Assembly: GCA_012513515.1 (NCBI GenBank)
Contig: JAAZCA010000029.1
Location: 169,812 to 233,811 of the forward strand
Length of the DNA stretch: 64,000 bases
Origin: Myxococcales bacterium
GTDB lineage: Bacteria; UBA10199; 2-02-FULL-44-16; JAAZCA01
Direction: 5' to 3'
Of the stretch, positions 45,769 to 54,998 are shown piece by piece; the first letter of the stretch is position 1, and each line of letters begins with the position of its first letter. Under the pieces are notes generated by a model. It was not told the DNA's origin and searched no databases. It saw nothing but the letters and a program-made list of their open reading frames with translations. Made by a program: the position numbers and the translations under genes.

Positions 45769-48700
45769 ATGAGAACGCCGGAAAAAGAGAGCTTCGCGGG
45801 ATATACAGTCACGAAGCGGGATATAGCCCGTGGCTGCTCCAGTATGATCCACGAGGGGCTCTCTCACGACGGGAAAATAAGGGTCGCGATAAAAATACTG
45901 CGCCCTTCTAAAATTTCAAAAAACAGAATAGAGCGGTTCAAGGCCGAGTATAAAACTCTCACAAAACTGAACCATCCGAACATAGCCAAAGTCCTTGAAG
46001 CGGGATTCAAGGAGGGCACCCCCTTCATAATTTCAGAGTTTATTGAGGGAAAGCAGATCCTCTCCGCGCTGGCCGGATATGAGATCGGCCGAATGATTCC
46101 GATATTTATAGAGCTGCTAAAGGGGCTGGATTTCATCCATCGAAGCGGAATGCTCCATCTGGATATCAAATCGCAGAACGTATTTGTAAACGCCAACGCA
46201 AAGGGAAATAGGTTAAAGATACTGGATTTCGGCCTGGCGATGCCGGAAAAAGAATATCGTGGAGAATTCGTCGGAAGCCCTTCGACGATGGCCCCCGAAA
46301 TAGCCTTGGGGCTGTCGGAAAAAGTCGGAAAGCGCTCGGACCTGTATTCCGCGGCAGTACTCATGTACCAGTGTTTGTCCAAGGGGAGGCATCCCTTCGA
46401 CAGAACTCTTCAAAAATCGCGAGCTGAACTCATGAAGATGGTGGAAGCGGAAAAGGAAAAGCTCCCCGCGCCGCTGGATAGAGAGATCCCGGGATGGCTG
46501 GAGCTGCTCCTTTCCAGGATGCTCATCTTCGAACCTGAGGAACGGTTCTATGAAAACGCCGCCGGAGTCATACACGCCATCTCTTCAGGAAGGACGTCGG
46601 AAGCATCGCGCACATCAAGGGGTTCGCCCGAGTATCTAGTACCCGATCCGACGAAACTGGTAGGGCTTTCAGAAATTTCAAAAATCCTGACCTCCGAAAT
46701 CGAAAAGAGCACAAGCGGAGATCTGCCGGAAAAGCCGCTGCATATCATATCCGGCGGCCACGGGATGGGAAAAAGCCACATAGTACATTTTCTCAAAACA
46801 TTCGGAGACACGATCTCCGACAGAATATCGATCCACCGAATCTCCTTCCCCTCAGACGATGAGACGCTCAGCGAAAAGATTGCTGAGCTGCGCATATCGA
46901 TATCGGACAATAAGTCCCCAATTCTCTTGCTCATCGACAACCTGGATGCTGCCGAAGGCAAAACACCGATAGAAGCTGAGGTCGAAAGGTTGATCTCCGG
47001 AATTTTTGCCTTCGCTGCAGCGCGTACCGAAAATCCGGAAATATATTCAGAAATAATCCCCACGATCGTGGCAGCGACAGTTACGGAAATACAGAAGGTC
47101 GGATTTCTGAAAGAGATATTGGCTTCAGCGCTAAAACTCCACGAGCTAAAACCATTCACAGCCTCTGATATAACGGAATACCTGGCGGCGACCCCGGCAT
47201 TTTTCAGGCGACAGATCCCATCCGAAGCGACGCAGCACATACTTAAAATAACGGGCGGCATTCCGCTCGAGGTTAAAGAGCTTCTCTCCAAAAACTTTGA
47301 AGGCTTGTTCTCTTTCGATGCCGCAGGAGAAATAATCCTCGATCCCAAGATAATCGCCCCATCCACCTTTAGGCATGGGGCATCTACCGCCTTTGAAAGG
47401 CTCTTGCATAAGATCAAAATTCTGGACCGCGACGAAATCAAGTTGCTTGAGTCGATAGCCTGCTGCACGGCCGCACCGTATCTCGAGGCTCCAAAATTCC
47501 CGCTTTTAAAAAGGGTGACCGGATTGAAAGATATCGAAGAAATTTCTGAAAGGCTGATGCGCGCCGGCATACTGGAGATGGATCGAAAGGATAGGATTAA
47601 ATTCTGTGACGAACATATGCCGGGGATGATCCTGATGAGGATGAACCCTGCGGATAGAAAAAAACTACACTCCGAGCTGGTCAAACATGTCAGCTTAAGG
47701 TGGAAAAATTTTCACACGGCTCACGGCGAGGATGATAAAAAAGCGATCAAAGCCGCAATCACCCTCGGCAAAAAAATGTTGAAGAACCACGGCGACTGCT
47801 CCGCAGCCATCAAGCTTTACACATCAGCTTTGAAAAGAGGATCGGAGGCTCATTGGAAACTCCGCTCGTACATTTCATCCCTAATTGCGGCTGCGGCACT
47901 AAACACCGGAGACCTGACAAGAGCTGGCGAAGCCATTTATTCCGGCAGCAGAATGATACCGGAGGGTGAATATCCTGCATACCGAAGGAGGTTCGCGCTC
48001 CTCGATATCGCCATGGCCCTGAGAGCCGGCACCCTCAATCACGCGCAGCGCCTCATAGAATCATCTCGCCTTATTGCGGCAAAATCCCGCCTGGAGGACT
48101 ACGACCTGGCTTTGAAAAATTACAATGGAAATCTTCTCTATGAGATGGCAATCAGAGATCCGTCCAAAGATGCGAAAAAACTGCTTGAGGCCAGAAAGAT
48201 ATTTGAAGGTTCGAAGTCCATGGAATTCCGACTAGCCCCCCATTCAAGAAAAAAAGTCATGAACAACCTCTTATATTCCGTGCTGACTGCGCAGGGCTTG
48301 TACGAAGAGGCCGCTCGAACTCTTGAATTTGAGATTTCCGGAAATAAACCCGACATATTTCATCTGATACCCGCGTATATGGCAATAGCAGAGGGGTTGC
48401 GAATCTCAGGAAAAACCGGACGCGCCCTTCTTTGGGCCAAAAGGGCGTTGAAGCTGGCCGGCAACGGGAATTCCGGACCGATGCTGGCCTATTCGCATGC
48501 AGTTCTTGCCAACATATTTTATGACATGGACGATTTTCAAAGATGTCTCGCCCACTGCTCCAGCGAACTTGCATCGATAGCATGCCGGTCGGCGCACACG
48601 ACACCAAACTCCATGGCCAGGATATGGTCGATGATGGGACGCTGTCATGGCGAAAGCGGAAATCACAGGAAGGCGATAGTCTATTTCGAGGCGGCCCTGG

Positions 48701-48903
48701 CATCAGCATCGGAGGGATATTTCGCGATGTCGGCATATCTGGGAATGGGCGAAGCCTACCTGTCGCTGGGAAAAAAGAAAACTGCGATGGAATACATAGG
48801 TTGCGCCGAAGCGATGCTAAAGACAATGCCCGTCGATGAGATTTCCAAATCGCACCGGAAACGGGCGAAGCAGGTCAAAAAACTCATCAGGGATCAAATG
48901 TGA
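45769..48903 (+). CDS. Ser/Thr kinase - STAND ATPase - TPR protein, paralogue A
   Basis: About 1044 residues. A protein kinase domain (about 10-275) has K42 in VAIKIL, a catalytic loop HLDIKSQN (130-137; Leu replaces the Arg of HRD), DFG at 153 and APE at 175. The Gly-rich loop is weak (ARGCSSMIHEG). An AAA/STAND-type ATPase follows, with Walker A GGHGMGKS (329-336) and Walker B LLLIDNLD (about 386-393). From about 640 on the protein is a TPR solenoid. A TTG at 45742 could extend it by nine residues; the start is chosen by alignment with paralogue B. It resembles PknK/HstK-like signalling proteins. Its end overlaps the convergent histidine kinase by 17 bases. Confidence 0.9.
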   Translation: MRTPEKESFAGYTVTKRDIARGCSSMIHEGLSHDGKIRVAIKILRPSKISKNRIERFKAEYKTLTKLNHPNIAKVLEAGFKEGTPFIISEFIEGKQILSALAGYEIGRMIPIFIELLKGLDFIHRSGMLHLDIKSQNVFVNANAKGNRLKILDFGLAMPEKEYRGEFVGSPSTMAPEIALGLSEKVGKRSDLYSAAVLMYQCLSKGRHPFDRTLQKSRAELMKMVEAEKEKLPAPLDREIPGWLELLLSRMLIFEPEERFYENAAGVIHAISSGRTSEASRTSRGSPEYLVPDPTKLVGLSEISKILTSEIEKSTSGDLPEKPLHIISGGHGMGKSHIVHFLKTFGDTISDRISIHRISFPSDDETLSEKIAELRISISDNKSPILLLIDNLDAAEGKTPIEAEVERLISGIFAFAAARTENPEIYSEIIPTIVAATVTEIQKVGFLKEILASALKLHELKPFTASDITEYLAATPAFFRRQIPSEATQHILKITGGIPLEVKELLSKNFEGLFSFDAAGEIILDPKIIAPSTFRHGASTAFERLLHKIKILDRDEIKLLESIACCTAAPYLEAPKFPLLKRVTGLKDIEEISERLMRAGILEMDRKDRIKFCDEHMPGMILMRMNPADRKKLHSELVKHVSLRWKNFHTAHGEDDKKAIKAAITLGKKMLKNHGDCSAAIKLYTSALKRGSEAHWKLRSYISSLIAAAALNTGDLTRAGEAIYSGSRMIPEGEYPAYRRRFALLDIAMALRAGTLNHAQRLIESSRLIAAKSRLEDYDLALKNYNGNLLYEMAIRDPSKDAKKLLEARKIFEGSKSMEFRLAPHSRKKVMNNLLYSVLTAQGLYEEAARTLEFEISGNKPDIFHLIPAYMAIAEGLRISGKTGRALLWAKRALKLAGNGNSGPMLAYSHAVLANIFYDMDDFQRCLAHCSSELASIACRSAHTTPNSMARIWSMMGRCHGESGNHRKAIVYFEAALASASEGYFAMSAYLGMGEAYLSLGKKKTAMEYIGCAEAMLKTMPVDEISKSHRKRAKQVKKLIRDQM

Positions 48904-49771
48904 TTTCCCTCAGCATGGGCCACATTTCGAAGGCCGATGTCAGGCGGGATTTGATGCGCGACATGTTGACCGAAGAACAGTCTCTCGCGATGGCGGCCAC
49001 AAAGCTCGTCCTCTCTCCATCGGCACAGTCGAGCCAAAGATCGCCCATGTGCTTCCTGGCCGTTTCCTTCGCCGATGAAAGACCAAACCCGCTGCCACAC
49101 TTCTTCCCCGAGCTGAATCCCCTCTCGAAAATTCGCTCGCGAATCTCATCGGAGATTCCAACTCCGTCATCCGAAACCGAAAATCTGATTTCATCAGCAC
49201 AGGAAGATGCGCAGATTTCCACCAGCCCTCCCCCTTCCGCAGCGGCCTCGATCGCATTTGTAACGAGATTATAAATCAGCGCCGAAATTTCCCCTCGGCG
49301 CAGAATTGCAAAAATGGAATCGGGGCCTATATAGTTAAGATGAACCTTTCTCCTCTCCGCGACAGGAGAAAGTTCCTGAATCACCTCGGAAACTATACCG
49401 GCAAAGTCGCAGCGAACCGGAACTTCATCCTGATCGAAAACTATACAGTTTCTTATCTTGAGAAGGATATCCTCTATCTTCGAATAGGCGCGCTGCGCTA
49501 TCGCTCCTATGTCCTCATCCGGAAGAATCTCAGCGCAGCGGTCAGGACCGACGGCGATGTATTCCCTTATGAAGGAAAGCGGGCCTGAGGCATCATGGGC
49601 GAACTGCCGCATCTTCGCCAAGATATCGTTAAGCGCTCCGCCGGACTCGCAGCTCCAGGCCGAAAGTGAAGAATCGAAGGTTTTACTCACTGCATCGCGA
49701 AAACTTCCCGCCTTGATTTTCAGCTTCAGGCCGGTATCCCTGTGCCTAATTTCATAGATTCTCTGCTTCAT
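48887..49771 (-). CDS. Soluble histidine kinase without sensor domain
   Basis: About 294 residues. The N-terminal 45 residues have no recognisable sensor and no membrane segment. The H-box is QFAHDASGPLSFI with His59; the ATPase has N-box LVTNAIEAAAE, G1 VSDDGVGIS and G2 GSGFGLSSAKE. The start at 49771 has GGGAG ten bases upstream; a longer frame lacks a ribosome site. No response regulator is nearby. It lies between two Ser/Thr kinase-STAND-TPR paralogues and its 3' end overlaps the first, suggesting that one of them provides its input. Confidence 0.85.
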   Translation of the reverse strand: MKQRIYEIRHRDTGLKLKIKAGSFRDAVSKTFDSSLSAWSCESGGALNDILAKMRQFAHDASGPLSFIREYIAVGPDRCAEILPDEDIGAIAQRAYSKIEDILLKIRNCIVFDQDEVPVRCDFAGIVSEVIQELSPVAERRKVHLNYIGPDSIFAILRRGEISALIYNLVTNAIEAAAEGGGLVEICASSCADEIRFSVSDDGVGISDEIRERIFERGFSSGKKCGSGFGLSSAKETARKHMGDLWLDCADGERTSFVAAIARDCSSVNMSRIKSRLTSAFEMWPMLREITFDP

Positions 49772-50003
49772 AACTTGTACGCTCCCGACCGTCGCCATCC
49801 CCATTGGAAAGGACAAACCGGGGAGGAAGTGCAACCATCATGCCACATGCTGTGTAAGTATAAGTAATTGAAAAATCTAGCTAATTTGAAGAGAGAAAAA
49901 GGCGCGGCGGATTCGCATGGGAACTCTCCTCCCCCCTTTTCGGACAAAAAAGGGAAGAAGGGGTTTGAGATCGTAATCCTTATGCGGCCGCGCTGCCGTT
50001 CCA

Positions 50004-50262
50004 ACAATAACTTCGACCATGGACAATTGACCATCGACTGACATCTCTAGCTTCTGTTTTTCCGCCAGTCACCAGTCACGGCTGTTACGGGATCCCCGAT
50101 TAAAGCACTCGGGGATGACGACCACACTGTCATTCCCGCATGCTGTAAGCCGCCGCTACCGCGGGGTTCCGACCGTTCACCAGTAACGAGTCACGGTCGT
50201 TGCGGGGATGACAAGCGTATAGCTTTTAGAGGTGCCCTGAATTTGCTTATTTTTCAGAGGTT
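50004..50262. mobile_element. MITE-like composite repeat, copy 3 (HK-kinase B gap)
   Basis: The right end is TTTTCAGAGGTT, preceded by GAATTTGCTTATT and the AGCTTTTAGAGGTGCCC tract as in copies 1 and 2. The left end starts at AACAATAACTTCGACCATGG without the terminal AACCTCTGAAAA. Interior: GGATCCCCGATTAAAGCACT hairpin module and TAAGCCGCCGCTACCGCGGG. Nearly the same interior occurs at 63196-63390. The remaining gap (49772-50003) has only a C/A-rich imperfect hairpin (about 49930-49965). Confidence 0.75.
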
Positions 50263-50425
50263 GCTTAAATGAAATAATTGATAAGAGAGGTTTCAAAAGT
50301 CCAAAATAAATGTTAGATTTCACCCTCGAAAAAGCGGCATGGCCATCTTTGGGTCAGCGCCAAGGCAGGATCGAAAACGCAGTTGTCGTTGCAAGAGTGG
50401 AATGAAGGACGGGAGAATCCTCGCC

Positions 50426-53400
50426 ATGTCTGAAGCGAACGCGTTTGGCGGTTACATAGTAACCCGGCCTGAGATTGCGCACGGGGGATCGGGACTCGTT
50501 CATGAAGGATCCGCCCCCGATGGCAAACGCCGAGTCGCAATCAAGGTCCTGGACAAGGAACTCATAGAAAGAAATATACAGCGCGCATTAGCGCGAAAGC
50601 ATCCTTCACTCGGAAATCGCCCTCTGGAGATAACTCAAGAGACCAGGCGGGCATACGAGATCAACGTAGAACGTTTCAAGATAGAATACAGAACGCTTCT
50701 CCAACTCGAGCATCCCAATATAGCGAGGGTCTTTGAAATAGGATTCAAGGAGGGCCACTTTTTCATAGTCTCGGAATTCGTCGACGGAAAACCACTCGCG
50801 CAGTACGTAAAGGGGTGGGAACCCTCCGAGATGATTCCACTGTTCGTGCAATTCCTAGAAGGACTCGACTTCATACACAGAAGCGGGCTCATACATCTCG
50901 ATATCAAATCCGACAACATTCTCGTCGAAGAGGTGGAAGGATCCCCGAGGGTGAAGATAATCGACTTCGGCCTCGCTATGACCCCTTCCGAATATAGAGG
51001 AAGCTTCATAGGAACCATTTCTACGATGGCGCCGGAGGTGGCTCTCGGCCTACGCGAAAAGGTGAACTCCAAGTCAGACCTGTATTCGGCAGGGGTGGTC
51101 ATGTACAACTGCATCACCTGGGGAGCTCATCCGTTCGAAAGGAGCGCAAGGGGATCGCGCGACGCCATACGGAAAATGATCGACGGCGAGGAGTACATAT
51201 CGCCGGATCCTCCATCGGCGGCACACAAGCAAAAAGGAAGATTCGTCCCTGACTTTCTGGACAAGATAATCCTGAAGCTTCTTTCATTCGAGCCTGAAAA
51301 TAGGTTCTATCCAAACGCGCGTGCGGTAATAAACGCACTTCGGACTCATATGCCTGAAGCCTTCGGTGCGAAGGGTTCCTCAGAGGCCTCATATCTCCGC
51401 CCACCCGGACTTTCTCGCATAGGCCGCGAAAAGATATGTGACGAAATAGAACCCGATATCGATAGGGTGATTTCATCGGAGATCCCTAAGAATTCGCTCT
51501 ATCACCTGACCGGCCCGGACGGGATCGGCAAATCACATCTCATCTCCTGTCTCAAAAGCACAGCGGAGATGGACGTCGAGAGAATAGCGCTGCATTCAAT
51601 GACATTTCCGATGTCTGATGATCACATGCTCGAGTCGATAGCTCGCCTCGAGCGAGACATGGCGGAAAATTCCAAGCCTATCATCCTCTTCATGGATGAT
51701 CTCCATGAACTCATACAAGGATCGGAAGCGGCCGACAGAGCTCTTAAAACGTTAAAGGGATTGGCATCGCTGTTTGTGGAACGCAGAAAAAATCAGAAAC
51801 TCTATTCCGATCTAGCTCCCGTTCTGATGGTCGCGACATCAAAATCCGGCAGTGCGGTCGCGGATGGTTTGATGCCGGAACAGCTTGAATCGGTAAAATT
51901 CGAGATCCCGCCATTTAAAGCCGCCGATCTGAAGAGATATCTCAAGGCCACGCCGGCGCTCTCCGAAAGGGAAATCTCCTCTGCAACAATAGATCTCCTG
52001 ATAGAACAGACTGCGGGAATACCGCAGGAGATAGTCGAGAGGCTGGAGGAGCTCGACAGCAAAAGTGCGCTTTTCGACGCATGCGGGGAGGTTGTTATTA
52101 CCTCGCAGGAAATATCGCTCCGTCCGGAAAAACCCGCCAGCGGGTCAACGCGGGAGAGACTGCTTGCAAAATTTCACTCCCTCGAACCGGCTGAACGCGA
52201 AGCGGCGGAGATTGCCGCCTGTCTGGCATTCAAGCCCTTTCTTCCCCCTCCATCCGCCTCACTTATCATGAAGCTCTTAGACAGGACCACCTCCGCACAG
52301 ACCATAAGGATGCTTTGCGACAAGGGAATACTGAGGCCTGCCAAGTCGAAAGCGGGAAGCGTTAAAGATCCTTACACCTTTGTCGATGAAGCCTACATGC
52401 CGGGGCTCATCCATTCTGAAATGGAAACCAAACGCCGCGAGATGCTCCACGACGCGATATTTCTTGAACTCGAGAAGCGCGGGAAAAAAAGCGAAGAATT
52501 CCAAAATGAACTCCTCCTTCATCTTGCCTTTTCCAGCGACACCCGGAGGGCGGCATCTTCGGCGATCAAGCTCGGCAGGCGGATGCTAAACCACGAGGGC
52601 AAAGCCGCACTTGCGGTTGAACTCTTAGAGCTCGCGCTCCAAAAGATAGATGCGGAAAACTGGAAATTCCGATCGTATGTTCTGTCCCTCATATCGGGGG
52701 CTCATCTGAATCAGGATAGGTACACTGAGGCGGAACTCACAATAAGAGAGGCGCAGAAAATCACGCGAGAAAAATGCGGTTTTTGGCACGACCAAGTGAC
52801 GTCCCTCGCGATAATAAAAACTCTGCGTGGCGGCGACCTCACTTCCGCAGGCAAGCTCATCGAAAAAGAAAAGAATTCATGTTCCGAATGCGACACGCTC
52901 TTTCGCAAGGCCTTCTTCATGAATTTCGAGGGACAGCTTTTCTACCACAGGGCATATCGCGAACCACAACGTTCGAGGGAGTTGCTCGAAGAGTCAAAAA
53001 AACTTTTTGAAAAGAGCGCTGAGCTCGAGCAGCTCCTCCCTAAAAACCGCGTCGAGCTAATATCGAACAATCTGTTATACTCGGTTCTGATGTCGCTCGG
53101 AAATTATCGGGCGGCTGCTGCTAATCTTGAAAAACAGATCGAAGAAAAAAAGCTCGGCATATATTCGCTAAACTCGGCATACGTTACGCTCGCTGAAATA
53201 TACAGGCTCTCCGGAAACTTCGATAAGGCTCTTCTCTGGGCGAGAAAGGCCCTGAGGCTCGCTGAAAGCAAGCTCGCCGGCTTTCCGCTGCTGCAGGTTC
53301 ATGCGACGCTGGCCAACATATTCTATGATCAGGGCGACTACCCGCGCTGCATGGAGGAATGCAACAAACAGATATCGGCCAGCGCATGCCTGGGCGGTGA

Positions 53401-53824
53401 AAACTACGCCCTCTTTGCGGCACGCGTATGGTCACTGATGGGAAGATGCTGCAACGAGATGGGGGACTACAATAAGGCGATACTATATTTTGAAGCGGCG
53501 CTCGCCGGCGACCGCCGCGACTTCTTCACCATGTCGGCCATGGAAGGGCTTGGCGAAGCCCACTTCGGCAATGGAAATTTCGAAGAGATGGAAAAATGCT
53601 TCGAGGAGGCCGATCGCATGCTTTCTGGAATGCCGGAGGACGTCTCATCGAATTCGCACCGCTATCGAATCCTGCTTCTGCGCGCGCGCGCAAAACTCTC
53701 ATCGGGGGAGACAGACGATCTCGAATCCCTCCTCTCCGGCCTCAAGAAATACTCTCACGGCGACAAGGCGCATGAAGAGGAAATTTCCGAGATCGAAGAA
53801 CGCATGGCAGAAATACTACGGTAA
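50426..53824 (+). CDS. Ser/Thr kinase - STAND ATPase - TPR protein, paralogue B
   Basis: About 1132 residues, with the same order of domains as the protein at 45769-48903. Kinase: Gly loop AHGGSGLVHEG, K40 in VAIKVL, an insertion of about 35 residues after it (45-82), HLDIKSDN (157-164), DFG at 180 and APE at 202. ATPase: Walker A GPDGIGKS (363-370), Walker B LFMDDLHE (421-428). The rest is TPR-like. Both paralogues share HLDIK in place of HRDLK, so they are non-RD kinases. ATGs at 50339 and 50402 are alternative starts; 50426 follows GGGAG and matches paralogue A. Confidence 0.9.
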   Translation: MSEANAFGGYIVTRPEIAHGGSGLVHEGSAPDGKRRVAIKVLDKELIERNIQRALARKHPSLGNRPLEITQETRRAYEINVERFKIEYRTLLQLEHPNIARVFEIGFKEGHFFIVSEFVDGKPLAQYVKGWEPSEMIPLFVQFLEGLDFIHRSGLIHLDIKSDNILVEEVEGSPRVKIIDFGLAMTPSEYRGSFIGTISTMAPEVALGLREKVNSKSDLYSAGVVMYNCITWGAHPFERSARGSRDAIRKMIDGEEYISPDPPSAAHKQKGRFVPDFLDKIILKLLSFEPENRFYPNARAVINALRTHMPEAFGAKGSSEASYLRPPGLSRIGREKICDEIEPDIDRVISSEIPKNSLYHLTGPDGIGKSHLISCLKSTAEMDVERIALHSMTFPMSDDHMLESIARLERDMAENSKPIILFMDDLHELIQGSEAADRALKTLKGLASLFVERRKNQKLYSDLAPVLMVATSKSGSAVADGLMPEQLESVKFEIPPFKAADLKRYLKATPALSEREISSATIDLLIEQTAGIPQEIVERLEELDSKSALFDACGEVVITSQEISLRPEKPASGSTRERLLAKFHSLEPAEREAAEIAACLAFKPFLPPPSASLIMKLLDRTTSAQTIRMLCDKGILRPAKSKAGSVKDPYTFVDEAYMPGLIHSEMETKRREMLHDAIFLELEKRGKKSEEFQNELLLHLAFSSDTRRAASSAIKLGRRMLNHEGKAALAVELLELALQKIDAENWKFRSYVLSLISGAHLNQDRYTEAELTIREAQKITREKCGFWHDQVTSLAIIKTLRGGDLTSAGKLIEKEKNSCSECDTLFRKAFFMNFEGQLFYHRAYREPQRSRELLEESKKLFEKSAELEQLLPKNRVELISNNLLYSVLMSLGNYRAAAANLEKQIEEKKLGIYSLNSAYVTLAEIYRLSGNFDKALLWARKALRLAESKLAGFPLLQVHATLANIFYDQGDYPRCMEECNKQISASACLGGENYALFAARVWSLMGRCCNEMGDYNKAILYFEAALAGDRRDFFTMSAMEGLGEAHFGNGNFEEMEKCFEEADRMLSGMPEDVSSNSHRYRILLLRARAKLSSGETDDLESLLSGLKKYSHGDKAHEEEISEIEERMAEILR

Positions 53825-53879
53825 ATAGTGAACGGTGAACGGAAACCCACATCTTCATTGCGAGCGTCAAGCGAAGCAA

Positions 53880-53935
53880 TCCCGTTCCAACCGTTCACCA
53901 GTCACGAGTCACCAGTCACGGCAGTTCCTTACTTT
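53880..53935. repeat. Short dispersed-repeat fragment
   Basis: CCGTTCACCAGTCACGAGTC and CACCAGTCACGG, one module of the dispersed family, between the kinase B stop and the end of the TPR lipoprotein. Confidence 0.65.
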
Positions 53936-54719
53936 TTCGCGCCCTGTTCATATAGTCATCGGCCTCTGCGTCGCGACCGAGGGCTCGGTTCACCCGCGCG
54001 AGGGCATCCAAATCTTTGGAGATCCCCGCAGAATATTCGACCAGCTTGTCTTCAGCAAGAGCACGATCATACCCTTGCAGGGCGGCCTCAAAATCCCCCT
54101 CTTTTTCAGCGAGCCTCCCCAGCGAATAGTGAGATGTCGCGGAAAGGCGGTGAAGTTTTTTAGGAATCGATATCGCCAGCGATTGGGAGAGTTTGTCGCG
54201 AGCAGAGGCAAGCTCTCCCGATTCGATATCGATAAGGGCCTCGTTACTTAGAACGGTCGCGACCCCCTCGCCGTCCTTAGCGTCGCGATATCTCTTCATC
54301 GCTTCTAAAAATGAGCTACGAGCAGATACTAAATCATCTTTTGCCATCTGCGCACTGCCGATATTATTCAAGTTCGCCCCTGCCCCCTTCAAATTTCCTA
54401 TCCTGTCGTTGATCTCCAATGCCTCGCGAAATTTCGTGCAGGCATCGTCGTAACTGCCTGCGACAAGATACAGCTGGCCAAGATTGTTCAGGCTTTCGGC
54501 GACCCCTTCCTCATGATCTATCCTCTCGGATATCGAGAGAGCGCGACCGTAGAACCTGGCGGCATCATCGTAGCGCCCCTGATAGTAAAACTCGTTTCCG
54601 CGAAGGTTGAGGCGCTTAACATCGACCTTTATCGTATCGACCGTGGAAGCTCTCTTTCCGCCGCCACACCCTGCCATTGCTATCGTCAGCAGCGCAGCAA
54701 TTATCATTATCAGCTTCAC
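53916..54719 (-). CDS. TPR lipoprotein
   Basis: A 267-residue protein. GTG at 54719 is preceded by a perfect AAGGAGG at four bases; the longer ATG frame (to 54764) lacks one. The N-terminus MKLIMIIAALLTIAMAGCGG has a lipobox AMAGC (Cys17). At least five TPR units follow (RGNEFYYQGRYDDAARFYGR; LNNLGQLYLVAGSYDDACTK; LNNIGSAQMAKDDLVSARSS). It is probably tethered to a membrane facing the periplasm as a scaffold. It may belong with the upstream TPR kinases functionally or with the Mla genes; neither is proved. Confidence 0.82.
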   Translation of the reverse strand: MKLIMIIAALLTIAMAGCGGGKRASTVDTIKVDVKRLNLRGNEFYYQGRYDDAARFYGRALSISERIDHEEGVAESLNNLGQLYLVAGSYDDACTKFREALEINDRIGNLKGAGANLNNIGSAQMAKDDLVSARSSFLEAMKRYRDAKDGEGVATVLSNEALIDIESGELASARDKLSQSLAISIPKKLHRLSATSHYSLGRLAEKEGDFEAALQGYDRALAEDKLVEYSAGISKDLDALARVNRALGRDAEADDYMNRARKSKELP

Positions 54720-54775
54720 ATAACCTCCTTTTTTTCCGGGAACGCGTACCGTTTGTCTCCCCAATTGGATAAGGT

Positions 54776-54998
54776 TGAGGTTACAGAAGCTAGAGTCTAG
54801 AAGTCAGAAGCGAGATTTCTAATCTCCGCTTTTTCTAGCTTCTAGCCTCTGTTTTTCCCAGTCACGGCTGTTGCGGGATCCCCGATTACAGCACTCGGGG
54901 ATGACACCATGAACGTCATTCCCGCGGTCTTAAGCCGCCGCTACCGCGGGGTTCCAACCGCTCACCAGTCACGAGTCACAAGTCACGGCTTTTACGGC
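54776..54998. repeat. Composite dispersed repeat (TPR lipoprotein-mlaD gap)
   Basis: It contains AGAAGCTAGAGTCTAGAAGT and CTAGCTTCTAGCCTCTG, the GGATCCCCGATTACAGCACT / CGGGGATGAC hairpin, TAAGCCGCCGCTACCGCGGG and CACCAGTCACGAGTCACAAG. A GGTTGAGGTT hexamer pair precedes it. No ORF. Confidence 0.8.

Noticed and set aside
46548-47684. 378-codon minus-strand ORF within kinase paralogue A
   Set aside because: Ser/Ile-rich antisense shadow of a clear kinase-STAND gene, without a ribosome site or similarity.
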